A stretch of 34,516 nt of DNA, from contig JACQUZ010000057.1 of the NCBI GenBank assembly GCA_016210055.1, forward strand, positions 1-34,516. The letters are read 5' to 3'. The position numbers and the translations under genes are program-made. The DNA is from Deltaproteobacteria bacterium. GTDB taxonomy: Bacteria > Myxococcota_A > Polyangia > Haliangiales > SHYZ01. Below the pieces are notes generated by a model. The model did not search any database. It was not told where the DNA came from and saw only the letters and a list, made by a program, of their open reading frames with translations. This document shows, in pieces, positions 27,288-34,516 of the stretch (its first letter is position 1; every line of letters starts with the position of its first letter).

Positions 27288-27938
27288 ATGCTGGGGAAGG
27301 CACGCAAGCTGAGGAGCGATTTCGAGCGGGAGGTTCTCCCCCACGCAGACGCGCTTTGGGGCACCGCCTTGCGCTTGACCCGGAATGAGCGCGACGCAGA
27401 GGACCTGGTCCAGGAAGCGCTGCTCCGCGCCTACCGTTTCTTTCATCGCTTTGAGCAGGGCTCGAACTGCAAGGCGTGGCTCTTCAAGATCCTCACCAAC
27501 ACGTTCATCACGCGCTACCACAAGGAACGGCGCCTCCAAGAGACAGCACTCACGGCTGCCCAGGAGGACGCGCTCACCGAGGACATCCTCTCCCACGAAG
27601 TCTCCCACTCGGCGCGCGACCCCGAGGGTGCCCTGGCGCAGCGCATGCTCTCAGACGATGTCCAGCGCGCCCTGGAGTCAATCCCTGAGGAGTTCCGGCT
27701 GGCGGTGATTCTCTGCGACGTCGAGGAGTTCTCGTACAAGGAAATCGCCGACATCCTGGACTGCCCGATCGGCACGGTCATGTCGCGCCTGTACCGTGGG
27801 AGGAGGCTCCTGGCACGGGCTCTCCACGACTACGCGGTCGAGCTCGGCATTATCAATCCCGTTCAAGCTGCCCAAAGCACGGGCGAACCGCCCATCGACA
27901 TGGCGAAGTACCGACGGGAAAGGAAGCAAGGGGAGTGA
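27288..27938 (+). CDS. ECF-type RNA polymerase sigma factor
   Basis: A 216-residue sigma-70 family factor of the ECF group. Region 2 (about 10-80) holds ERDAEDLVQEALLRAYRFFHRF and the NCKAWLFKIL segment; region 4 (about 125-185) holds the helix-turn-helix FSYKEIADILDCPIGTVMSRLYRGRRLL. A longer than usual linker and a C-terminal tail of about 30 residues are present. The ATG at 27288 has no ribosome site; a CTAG lies just upstream as at other leaderless-looking starts. Its TGA shares bases with the anti-sigma frame. The neighbour with a zinc anti-sigma domain suggests it is held inactive until a signal is sensed. No target promoter can be named. Confidence 0.93.
   Translation: MLGKARKLRSDFEREVLPHADALWGTALRLTRNERDAEDLVQEALLRAYRFFHRFEQGSNCKAWLFKILTNTFITRYHKERRLQETALTAAQEDALTEDILSHEVSHSARDPEGALAQRMLSDDVQRALESIPEEFRLAVILCDVEEFSYKEIADILDCPIGTVMSRLYRGRRLLARALHDYAVELGIINPVQAAQSTGEPPIDMAKYRRERKQGE
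27930..27935 (+). promoter_or_regulatory. Ribosome binding site for the anti-sigma gene
   Basis: GGGGAG lies eight bases before the ATG at 27944 but only two bases before the ATG at 27938, favouring the later start, which also gives the usual MxC zinc-finger N-terminus. Confidence 0.5.
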
Positions 27939-27943
27939 TGGGC

Positions 27944-28714
27944 ATGCGTTGCGCCGACGTCCAGAAGCTCGTGCACCTCTACCTCGACGACGAGTTTGAG
28001 GAAGCCGACCGAGCCCTCCTCGAGCGCCATCTCCTCGAGTGCAGTCCATGTCGCGAGATGGTGGCTTTCGAAAAGAGCTTCAAGAGCAGCCTGCGGGCTC
28101 GCATCCGCAGGCCCATGATGCCTGCAGAGGTCCGTGCCCGACTCGTGCAAGCGCTCGACAGAGCTGACGCGACCCATCAGGGCCCGGTTCCTCGCGCACG
28201 CGGCCGCGTGGTAGTCGTGGGGGGCTCGCTCATGCTCGCTGCCGGCCTGGCCATCGTGGTCGGGACGGTGATCCGAGAGGGCGACGACTCCGCCATTGCC
28301 ATTGAGGCCATCCGCTCGCACGAGAAGAACTTGCCCGTCGAAATCGATGGCAGCGAGGACAAGGTCAAGACGTTCTTCGCCGGGCGTGTCCCGGTCCCCG
28401 TGCACCCACCGAGGCTTTCGGTGCTGGGAGGCTCGCTCGTGGGGGCTCGCATCGGCCACCTCAAGGGCCGAGATGCCGCTCAGATCGTGTACCGCGTGAA
28501 CAACACGCCGGTCACGGTGCACGTCTTTGACGCCGCAGGACTACCCATGAGCGCGCCACGAAAGCGCATCCTTTCGGATCGCGAGATCTTCGTGGACAGC
28601 GTTCGGGGCTACAACGTCGTCTTCTTCCGCGATCGCGGCGTGGGCTATGCGTTCACCTCGGATCTCGAGGAGAACGACATGCTGCGGCTCGTGTCTACGT
28701 CCCTCGGGCAGTGA
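27944..28714 (+). CDS. Transmembrane anti-sigma factor with zinc-finger (zf-HC2) domain
   Basis: A 256-residue membrane-anchored anti-sigma factor. The N-terminal zinc site uses C3, H29, C33 and C36 (HLLECSPC), the ZAS arrangement that clamps ECF sigma factors. One transmembrane helix follows at about 86-108 (VVVVGGSLMLAAGLAIVVG), then an extracytoplasmic domain of about 145 residues with no recognised fold. The gene overlaps the sigma stop in TGATG if the ATG at 27938 is used; I prefer the ATG at 27944. Release of the sigma factor would be by conformational change or regulated proteolysis; no protease gene of that kind is adjacent. The kinase gene follows after 34 bases. Confidence 0.9.
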   Translation: MRCADVQKLVHLYLDDEFEEADRALLERHLLECSPCREMVAFEKSFKSSLRARIRRPMMPAEVRARLVQALDRADATHQGPVPRARGRVVVVGGSLMLAAGLAIVVGTVIREGDDSAIAIEAIRSHEKNLPVEIDGSEDKVKTFFAGRVPVPVHPPRLSVLGGSLVGARIGHLKGRDAAQIVYRVNNTPVTVHVFDAAGLPMSAPRKRILSDREIFVDSVRGYNVVFFRDRGVGYAFTSDLEENDMLRLVSTSLGQ

Positions 28715-28748
28715 GGGCTCTTCACCCCTACTCCCATTTTCTTGAGGA

Positions 28749-31655
28749 ATGACCGACACTAGACCCTGGGTGGACAAGTTACCTCACGGCCACGAAGAAA
28801 CGGTCCTCCTCCCCGAGGTGAAGGGACCTGCAAGGGCAATCCAAGCCGCCGCTCCCATTGTCCGCGGTACCTGCATCGGCCGCTACGTGGTCCTCGACGT
28901 GCTCGGAAAAGGCGGCATGGGCGTGGTCTACAAGGCCCACGATCCAGAGCTTGACAGGAGCGTGGCCTTAAAGCTCGTCAATGTGGGACCCCACGAGGAA
29001 GGGACCACCAAGTCCAAGTACCGCGCACGCCTCATCCGCGAAGCCCAAGCCCTCGCCCAGCTTTCGCACCCGAACGTCATCGCCGTCTATGACGTCGGCA
29101 CCTTCGGGGACGACGTGTTCGTCGCCATGGAGCTCGTGAAGGGGCCCTCGCTGAACGCTTGGCTCAAGTCGTCCCCGCCCCTCCGCGAGGTCCTGGACAA
29201 GTTCATCGCCGCCGGGCGAGGTCTCAGAGCGGCCCACCGGGCAGGGCTCATGCACCGGGACTTCAAGCCCTCCAACGTCATCGTAGGGGAGGACGGCCGG
29301 GTTCGCGTGCTCGATTTCGGCCTCGCACGTCCCCTTGCCGCCCGGGTGGGAAAGCGGGATGACGCGAGCCACGGCGAGGCCTCGTCGCCCCCGCCTTCGG
29401 AGAGCGACGCGGACTCCGAGGACTCGGCGAGAGGAAGCACGCCGTTCGTGACGCACCGCGCGGGTGGCGGGGACCCCATGCTTGGCGAGTCCTCGGATGG
29501 CGATTCGCCTCTCGCCGCCGCCCTGACGGCGACTGGCGCCGTGCTGGGAACTCCCGCGTTCATGGCCCCAGAACAACACGATGGTGGCACTGTGGACGAG
29601 CGGAGCGATCAGTTCAGCTTCTGCGTGGCCCTGTACCAGGCGCTATATCGCCAGCACCCGTTCGCGTCGGAGCGGACCGTGGAGCTCAAGCGGAAAGCGC
29701 GGAAAGGCAAGGTCGCTCCGCCACCTGAAGGGAGCAGGGTTCCAGCGCGCCTAAGGCGCATCCTTCTCCGCGGGCTCTCACCCAAGCCAGAACAACGCTT
29801 CCCATCCATGGACGAGCTTCTCGGGGAGCTCGCTGTGGACACTTCCGCACGCACGCGGCGCGTGGTGACTTTGGCCACCATGGTGGTCCTCGCGGGGCTC
29901 GCGACCCATGGCCTCGTCGGTCGTCAGGATGGCAAGGCTTACCTATGCAAGGGGGCGGAGGCGCGCCTCCAGGGCACTTGGGACGATCAAGTCAGAGCCG
30001 CAGCGCGCCAGCGGTTCCTCGCCACCGGAAAGCCGTACGCCGCGGAGACGTGGCGGCGGGTCGAGGGGATTCTCGGCGATCATGCCCGCGCTTGGGTCGC
30101 GGCGTACACGGACGCCTGCGAGGCCACCCACGTGCGGGGGGAGCAGTCCGAGCAGCTCTTGGACCTCAAGGTGAGCTGCCTTACCCGACGCTTGGCCAAG
30201 ATGCGGGCGCTGGTCGAGCTTTTCGCGGCAGGCAAGGTCACGGCGCTGGAAGAAGCGATCGAAGCCGCCCTGCGCCTGGGAAGCGTCAAGGCATGCCAGG
30301 ATCGGGATGCGCTCCTCGCCTTGGTTCCCCCGCCGGAAGATCCCGCGACGAGGTCCCTGGTAGCGTCGCTCCAAGGGGACCTCGATCGTGCAAGCGCGCT
30401 CGAGGGCACGGGGAACTTCCAAGAGGGGCTACGGCTCACGAAAGGGCTCGTGGCCGAGGCGAAGAAGGCGGGGTATTCACCGCTGACCGCCGAGGCTCTT
30501 TATACCTTGGGGCTGTTTCAAAACTACGCCGGCGACCTCGCGCCCGCCGAAGCGAGCTACTTGGAGGGGATCCAGGCGGCTGCCCAGGGGCGGGACGATC
30601 GGCTGGCGGCGCAGGCATGGGTGAAGCTGGTGCGCCTCGTCGGATACGAGCAGGCGCGGGCGCAGGAAGGTCTCGCGTTTTCGTCGGCGGCAGAGTCGGC
30701 GGTGGTGCGCATGGGTGGCGATCCGCTGCTTAGCGCCGAGCTCTTGCACAACAAGAGCCTGGTTTCCTATTCGCATGGCAAGTACGACGAGGCGCGAAAG
30801 CTGCGTGAGGAGGCGCTCAACCTCCGCTTGAAGGAGCTTCCAGCGGACCACTTGGATATCGCCACGTCGTACAACCACCTGGCGATGGTGTTGACCGAAG
30901 AGGGGAAGTACAAGGAGGCGGAGGGCTACCACCGCCAAGCGCTCGAGATTCGCGCGAAGGCGCTCGGACCAGAGCACCCACTGGTGGCTGATTCGCGGAA
31001 CAACCTGGGTGCTGTGCTCTACCACGCTGGTCGTTACGAGGAGGCGAAGGTCCATTACGAGCGAGCGCTCACAATCAGGGAACGGGCCCTGGGCCCCGAG
31101 CACCGCGACGTGGCGACGACGCTCAACAACCTAGGAGGTCTCTACCAGGATCTTGGGAAGACGAAAGAGGCCCGCCTGGCCTATGAACGAGCGCTGGCAA
31201 CTTGGGAGAAGGCCCTCGGGCCCACGCACCCCGACCTGGCGATCGTTCTTTTCAACCTGGGGGACCTGGCCAATCAACAAGGGGAGCACGGGAGCGCTCT
31301 TGATTACTGCAATCGCGCCCTGGGGATTGAAGAAGGGACGAGGGGGGCCGAGCACCCGGACTTGGCCTTTGACTTGACGTGCATGGGCGAGGCGGAAGTA
31401 GGAAATTCCCGGCCGGTGAGCGCCGTTTCCCTGCTCGAGAGGGCGCTCGGCCTGCGAAAAGCGCGTGGCATCGCGCCCGAGGATCTGGCAAAGACGGAAT
31501 TCGCGCTGGCGCGTGCGCTGTGGGAGGCCAAGCGCGAGCGGCGGCGCGCGGTGGAGCTGGCCAAGCAGGCGGCGGCGCGATTCCGCGCGGCTGGGGAGCA
31601 TCATGACAAGGAGGCGACGGCGGTAGTGGGGTGGCTCGCAGGAAAGACGTTCTGA
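28749..31655 (+). CDS. Transmembrane Ser/Thr protein kinase with C-terminal TPR repeats
   Basis: A 968-residue PknB-type kinase. Kinase domain about 45-365: Gly loop GKGGMGVV (53-60), Lys75 in VALK, Glu98, catalytic HRDFKPSN (169-176), DFG 189-191 and APE 273-275. The DFG-to-APE stretch is about 84 residues, far longer than normal, with a Ser/Asp-rich insert at about 199-258. One transmembrane helix at 372-391 is followed by a presumed extracytoplasmic part of TPR and kinesin-light-chain-like repeats (about 430-960) with NNLG..Y...G...EA..HYERAL units repeating every 42 residues. GAGGA touches the ATG with no spacer, which is odd, but no better start exists. It lies downstream of the sigma/anti-sigma pair and 7 bases before the M15 gene. 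Confidence 0.94.
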   Translation: MTDTRPWVDKLPHGHEETVLLPEVKGPARAIQAAAPIVRGTCIGRYVVLDVLGKGGMGVVYKAHDPELDRSVALKLVNVGPHEEGTTKSKYRARLIREAQALAQLSHPNVIAVYDVGTFGDDVFVAMELVKGPSLNAWLKSSPPLREVLDKFIAAGRGLRAAHRAGLMHRDFKPSNVIVGEDGRVRVLDFGLARPLAARVGKRDDASHGEASSPPPSESDADSEDSARGSTPFVTHRAGGGDPMLGESSDGDSPLAAALTATGAVLGTPAFMAPEQHDGGTVDERSDQFSFCVALYQALYRQHPFASERTVELKRKARKGKVAPPPEGSRVPARLRRILLRGLSPKPEQRFPSMDELLGELAVDTSARTRRVVTLATMVVLAGLATHGLVGRQDGKAYLCKGAEARLQGTWDDQVRAAARQRFLATGKPYAAETWRRVEGILGDHARAWVAAYTDACEATHVRGEQSEQLLDLKVSCLTRRLAKMRALVELFAAGKVTALEEAIEAALRLGSVKACQDRDALLALVPPPEDPATRSLVASLQGDLDRASALEGTGNFQEGLRLTKGLVAEAKKAGYSPLTAEALYTLGLFQNYAGDLAPAEASYLEGIQAAAQGRDDRLAAQAWVKLVRLVGYEQARAQEGLAFSSAAESAVVRMGGDPLLSAELLHNKSLVSYSHGKYDEARKLREEALNLRLKELPADHLDIATSYNHLAMVLTEEGKYKEAEGYHRQALEIRAKALGPEHPLVADSRNNLGAVLYHAGRYEEAKVHYERALTIRERALGPEHRDVATTLNNLGGLYQDLGKTKEARLAYERALATWEKALGPTHPDLAIVLFNLGDLANQQGEHGSALDYCNRALGIEEGTRGAEHPDLAFDLTCMGEAEVGNSRPVSAVSLLERALGLRKARGIAPEDLAKTEFALARALWEAKRERRRAVELAKQAAARFRAAGEHHDKEATAVVGWLAGKTF

Positions 31656-31662
31656 GGTTCGG

Positions 31663-32106
31663 ATGGTCATCACGAAGCACTTCACCCTCGAGGAATTCGC
31701 GCAGCCGGCGCGACCGGGATTTGAGCACGTGCCCTACCCCGCCGAATGGATCGAGGAGCGCCTGCGCCCGCTATGCGAGGCCCTCGAAATCCTCCGTGCC
31801 GAGCTGGGCGATCGTCCCATGAGGGTCCTGTCGGGATACAGGACGGAGGGGTTCAACCGGGCCGTCGGCGGCACGCCAAGCAGCCAGCACTTGCACGGTC
31901 GTGCTGCCGACTTCACCGTCGACGGGCTCACGTCCAGGCAAGTGCTCACCCAGGCACGCCTGCTCTACAAGGCGGGCAAGCTCCGGCTCGGTGGCCTGGG
32001 GCTATACCCCGAGTTCGTGCACGTCGACGTTCGAGGCGGGCGCGTCATGCGCTGGAGCGGGACGCGGTCGCGAAGACAGACGGCGGGGCTGGGGTTGGGG
32101 GACTAG
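31663..32106 (+). CDS. M15 family (M15_3) zinc peptidase, D-Ala-D-Ala carboxypeptidase-like
   Basis: A 147-residue Peptidase_M15_3/VanX-VanY-like protein. Zinc ligands are the His and Asp in SQHLHGRAADF (about 73-83) and the His in FVHVDVRGG (about 126-134), with the SGYR motif at about 57-60. It would cut peptide cross-links or D-Ala termini in peptidoglycan. No signal peptide is seen, so it may be cytoplasmic, exported by another route, or act on an imported fragment. GAGG lies five bases before the ATG. The start is 7 bases after the kinase stop, suggesting co-transcription. Its TAG overlaps the TAG of the opposite lipoprotein gene within CTAG at 32103-32106. Confidence 0.87.
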   Translation: MVITKHFTLEEFAQPARPGFEHVPYPAEWIEERLRPLCEALEILRAELGDRPMRVLSGYRTEGFNRAVGGTPSSQHLHGRAADFTVDGLTSRQVLTQARLLYKAGKLRLGGLGLYPEFVHVDVRGGRVMRWSGTRSRRQTAGLGLGD

Positions 32107-34313
32107 AAGATCCGTATCAACTCACCGGCCTGCGGGAAGGAATCCGCGGTGCAGGTCTCCTTTGCTTCCGTTCTCTCCGGCTGTGGACCGACCTTTCGAT
32201 AGTAGCTTCCGACGCAATCGAAAGTCATGCCAGCGGGGGCCGTCCTGGGAATGACCGGTACATCTTCCTTGTCATCGGTGACATCGGGGTTCAGAGGTGG
32301 ATACCAAAGATTTCCTTGCGGGCATCCAGGCGGGCTACCGTTCGCCGGCCCATCATGATCGAAGCACACCCGAATCGGGGCTGACACTCCGACGTTCCCT
32401 AGGTTGTCCTCCGCCCTCACGGCCAGGCATGCCCACCCATCTTCGATACCGTTTGCCACTGAATCGAACGACCAACCCAGCGGATAAGTCGTGTTCATGG
32501 GAGGGATCGAAAAGATAGCCGGGTCGGTCTTGTGGAGCTCGCCGCCGTCTACCATCTGCAGGGTACGTTGAAGACCACTGGAAGGGGTGAGACGGAACGG
32601 TATGCTCGAGTCAATCGAGCCCTGGCAATCCACGTAAGCGGGATAGATGTCGTAATCGTAAGGAACCTTTCCAGGTGCTGGTTGCGGCTCCAACTGGTAG
32701 TACGACCTGCCATTGGTATTGATTCCGCCCAGGTCGATGACCACGGCGTCGGTGTCTTTTCTAGGGAACGTGGTCGGCGATACCATCGGGTTGATCTCGT
32801 CACAACGCCCGTCGCCATCGGTGTCGACCACTAGGGCGTCTCCTACGGTACCACTCCCTTCGTCCGTATGGTCGAGCACAAAAAGCTGAACCCCGCTCAT
32901 TTTCACGAACGCCCGCGGGATCTGATTGTGGCTCGTCGTGATAGCGCCGATGTTCCCGCGATCCTCGACGCGCGCGCGCACAGCGCTGACCTGATAGGCG
33001 AGCTGCCTATCATTGAGAGCGTCGTCGCCGAGCGGATCGAACAGCCAGGAGCATAGAGTCTGTTTCGTCGCGAGGTTATCAATGGCCTCACGTACATGAC
33101 CCGTATCCAGGCTCGCGACAGGCGGAGTGTAGTCGAGCGCGACCTGGCGTCCCACGACCGACTCGTTTCCCGGGACGTCGCGCGCGCGTACGGTTATCGT
33201 AGGGAATACCAGTTGCACGCCAGGAAGGCGCTCCTCCGCTTTCCGGCGGAGCTCCGAGGAATAGAAGAAGGCCCGATACTTCCCGTCGGTGACCACCATT
33301 TCAGCCGCCGCGAGCTCTGTCGGCCCGTAGCGCATGGCCGCCACGGCGGAGCGCTCGTCGACGGCACTCGTCGCGTCAGCAATCGTGGCCTCGACGAGGA
33401 AGGTCCCTCCCACCAAGTCCCCAACGCCGGGCTTCAGGATCGTTATCACCGGACCGTCGTTATCGACGTTAAAGGACGTAGCCTTCATTGCGATATTGCC
33501 ACGCTTGTTTTGAGCCGTAACCGTAAACCGCACTTCGCCATTGAGCGGACTGCCAAAGAGCTGTTCGTCATCCGCCCGAATTAATGCCGAATAAGACCCG
33601 TTCCCGTTGTCGTTGACAGGAATCTCCTGCGCCGAGATGTACGCGTGCACCCCTTCTGTGGCCAACCCAGCCAACGTATCCCCCTGCATGATCGGGGACG
33701 GCGTGACGACGAAATCCACCCTGATGTTCCCGTGGAACGAGCTCTTGTTCGCCGGGCTGAGGATCGTGATGAGCGGACCGAGGTCCAGGAAAGCCTTTCG
33801 TACCTCGCTGGTGGTCGCCAAGCCATCGAGCGCCCCGGCGATGCACGTGACGTTGAACTCGCCGTTGGGGAACTCGTCTACGCTCGTCACGAGCCCCCAG
33901 TCGGTGGAGCTCTCCGACACGGCGTGGCCTTTGACCTCGACCTCGTTGATCTGGAACTCCACCTTTGTCACCGGCTTGCCGGTAATCGAATTTGGAACCG
34001 CGCGGCAGCCCAGCTTGGTCAATGGCTCATTGACGATGACCCCGTCCTTGTCCGGGCTAATCACCTCGGCCGTCGGCCCCCATGACGCATCCGGCGGCAC
34101 GGCATCCGGAGCGCCGGGCTCCGCATCTGGCGGTCCAGCGTCCACCTCGCCGGCATCGGGCACCTTGGCCGCGTCGGGTAACTTGATTACGTCAGGCCTC
34201 GGCTGAGCGTCACCGGCGACGTATCGCCCGTGCTCACCGCCGCCACACCCGAAGGCGGAAAGGAGGCCAGACAGTGCGAGCGGATAAACTACACTCCTAC
34301 ACCAATAGCCCAT
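32103..34313 (-). CDS. Large lipoprotein with Pro/Asp/Ala linker and Ig-like repeats
   Basis: A 736-residue secreted lipoprotein of unknown function. The signal peptide ends in SAFGC followed by Gly residues, and a low-complexity linker rich in PDA/DAG units (residues about 35-80) leads to repeated Ig-like or cadherin-type beta modules (NDGPVITILKPG, KVEFQINEVEV, TVRARDVPGNES). A DTDGDGRCDE motif, like a thrombospondin type-3 calcium loop, lies in the C-terminal half. This architecture is characteristic of Myxococcota surface proteins. ATG at 34313 with GAGG six bases upstream is preferred over GTG at 34325. Convergent with the M15 gene, sharing stop bases. A TTGTTG / GATAAA pair about 40-65 bases upstream is a weak promoter candidate. 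Confidence 0.88.
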   Translation of the reverse strand: MGYWCRSVVYPLALSGLLSAFGCGGGEHGRYVAGDAQPRPDVIKLPDAAKVPDAGEVDAGPPDAEPGAPDAVPPDASWGPTAEVISPDKDGVIVNEPLTKLGCRAVPNSITGKPVTKVEFQINEVEVKGHAVSESSTDWGLVTSVDEFPNGEFNVTCIAGALDGLATTSEVRKAFLDLGPLITILSPANKSSFHGNIRVDFVVTPSPIMQGDTLAGLATEGVHAYISAQEIPVNDNGNGSYSALIRADDEQLFGSPLNGEVRFTVTAQNKRGNIAMKATSFNVDNDGPVITILKPGVGDLVGGTFLVEATIADATSAVDERSAVAAMRYGPTELAAAEMVVTDGKYRAFFYSSELRRKAEERLPGVQLVFPTITVRARDVPGNESVVGRQVALDYTPPVASLDTGHVREAIDNLATKQTLCSWLFDPLGDDALNDRQLAYQVSAVRARVEDRGNIGAITTSHNQIPRAFVKMSGVQLFVLDHTDEGSGTVGDALVVDTDGDGRCDEINPMVSPTTFPRKDTDAVVIDLGGINTNGRSYYQLEPQPAPGKVPYDYDIYPAYVDCQGSIDSSIPFRLTPSSGLQRTLQMVDGGELHKTDPAIFSIPPMNTTYPLGWSFDSVANGIEDGWACLAVRAEDNLGNVGVSAPIRVCFDHDGPANGSPPGCPQGNLWYPPLNPDVTDDKEDVPVIPRTAPAGMTFDCVGSYYRKVGPQPERTEAKETCTADSFPQAGELIRIF

Positions 34314-34375
34314 GGCAAGCCTCACCTAGACAAAGCCCTTGCCTCACTTTATCACGCGGGCTTTCTTTCCAACAA

Positions 34376-34392
34376 CCCTGCTCTTTGCAGGG
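34376..34392 (-). terminator. Hairpin downstream of the partial minus-strand gene
   Basis: CCCTGC and GCAGGG form a perfect six-base-pair stem with a five-base loop. On the minus strand it lies 18 bases after the TAG at 34411 and is followed by TTGTT, a weak T-run, consistent with a Rho-independent terminator separating that gene from the lipoprotein. Confidence 0.5.
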
Positions 34393-34410
34393 CCTTCCAC
34401 TCACTTGGAT

Positions 34411-34516
34411 CTAGTTGGCCTTGGAAAAATCGAGGAAAAGGAAGTGCGAGGGACCTTCGGCTTGGAGCTTGGCTTCTGCCATGCGAGGCGCTTTCCCCTT
34501 GAACTCCACGCGCAGC
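34411..34516 (-). CDS. C-terminal end of an unidentified minus-strand gene (5' part outside window)
   Basis: Thirty-four codons followed by TAG on the minus strand, ending LFLDFSKAN, with basic and hydrophobic residues in a strand-like order (LRVEFKGKAP, AEAKLQAEG). The stretch is too short to identify a family. Support for it being coding comes from the open frame reaching the window edge, absence of a competing frame and the hairpin just downstream. Confidence 0.5.
   Translation of the reverse strand, partial: LRVEFKGKAPRMAEAKLQAEGPSHFLFLDFSKAN

Noticed and set aside
28090..28100. sigma-54 type -24/-12 sites, also looked for upstream of prkA
   Set aside because: No GG-N10-GC pair with the correct spacing was found in the prkA upstream region or near the sigma and kinase genes.

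Overview
The window is GC-rich, gene-dense DNA with frequent GTG and TTG starts and many 4-8 base gene overlaps. It most resembles a chromosomal segment of a Myxococcota (myxobacterium-like, formerly deltaproteobacterial) genome. The pointers are a Ser/Thr kinase fused to TPR repeats, a Cys-rich lipoprotein and an Ala/Asp/Pro-linker lipoprotein of the type common in that phylum, an HD-GYP response regulator, PrkA and an ECF sigma/anti-sigma pair. The taxonomic call is inference from gene style, not from a marker-gene comparison. I see no tRNA, rRNA, CRISPR array, insertion sequence or phage gene. No gene-free stretch exceeds 300 bases; the longest are 18304-18503 (an inverted repeat and otherwise nothing clear) and 21023-21185 (a candidate extended -10 promoter and a leader hairpin).

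Layout. 1-3178: a PrkA-type kinase (minus strand, cut by the window edge) diverges from a receiver/HD-GYP regulator across a 105-base gap. 3214-14127: a surface-glycan region. It has a GT-C-like membrane glycosyltransferase (plus), then a minus-strand operon of methyltransferase, rfbD, sugar C-methyltransferase, rfbA and rfbC, a lone plus-strand family-2 glycosyltransferase, and a second minus-strand operon of ruvX, mltG, ABC-2 exporter ATPase, permease and rfbB. Together rfbA, B, C, D and the C-methyltransferase make a complete set for a C-methylated dTDP-6-deoxyhexose, with an exporter and glycosyltransferases alongside. 14188-18303: DUF3467 protein, S66 LD-carboxypeptidase, DedA protein, a PilZ-like small protein, and an acyltransferase translationally overlapped with a short-chain-dehydrogenase-like protein that lacks the usual catalytic Tyr/Lys. 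18504-21641: Cys-rich lipoprotein, DUF362 protein and a small unknown protein. 21748-27166: secA, argJ and ald. 27288-32106: ECF sigma factor, zinc anti-sigma factor, Ser/Thr kinase-TPR and M15 peptidase, all on the plus strand. 32103-34516: a large minus-strand lipoprotein and the last 34 codons of a further minus-strand gene behind a terminator-like hairpin.

Working together: much of the window concerns the cell envelope, namely deoxysugar supply and export, peptidoglycan trimming (MltG, S66 carboxypeptidase, M15 peptidase), phospholipid acylation, SecA export and surface lipoproteins. Signalling is by PrkA, HD-GYP, sigma/anti-sigma and a transmembrane kinase. A recurring feature is that several transcription-unit heads have a -10-like element so close to the start codon that the mRNA would be leaderless or nearly so, whereas genes further inside units often carry Shine-Dalgarno sites.
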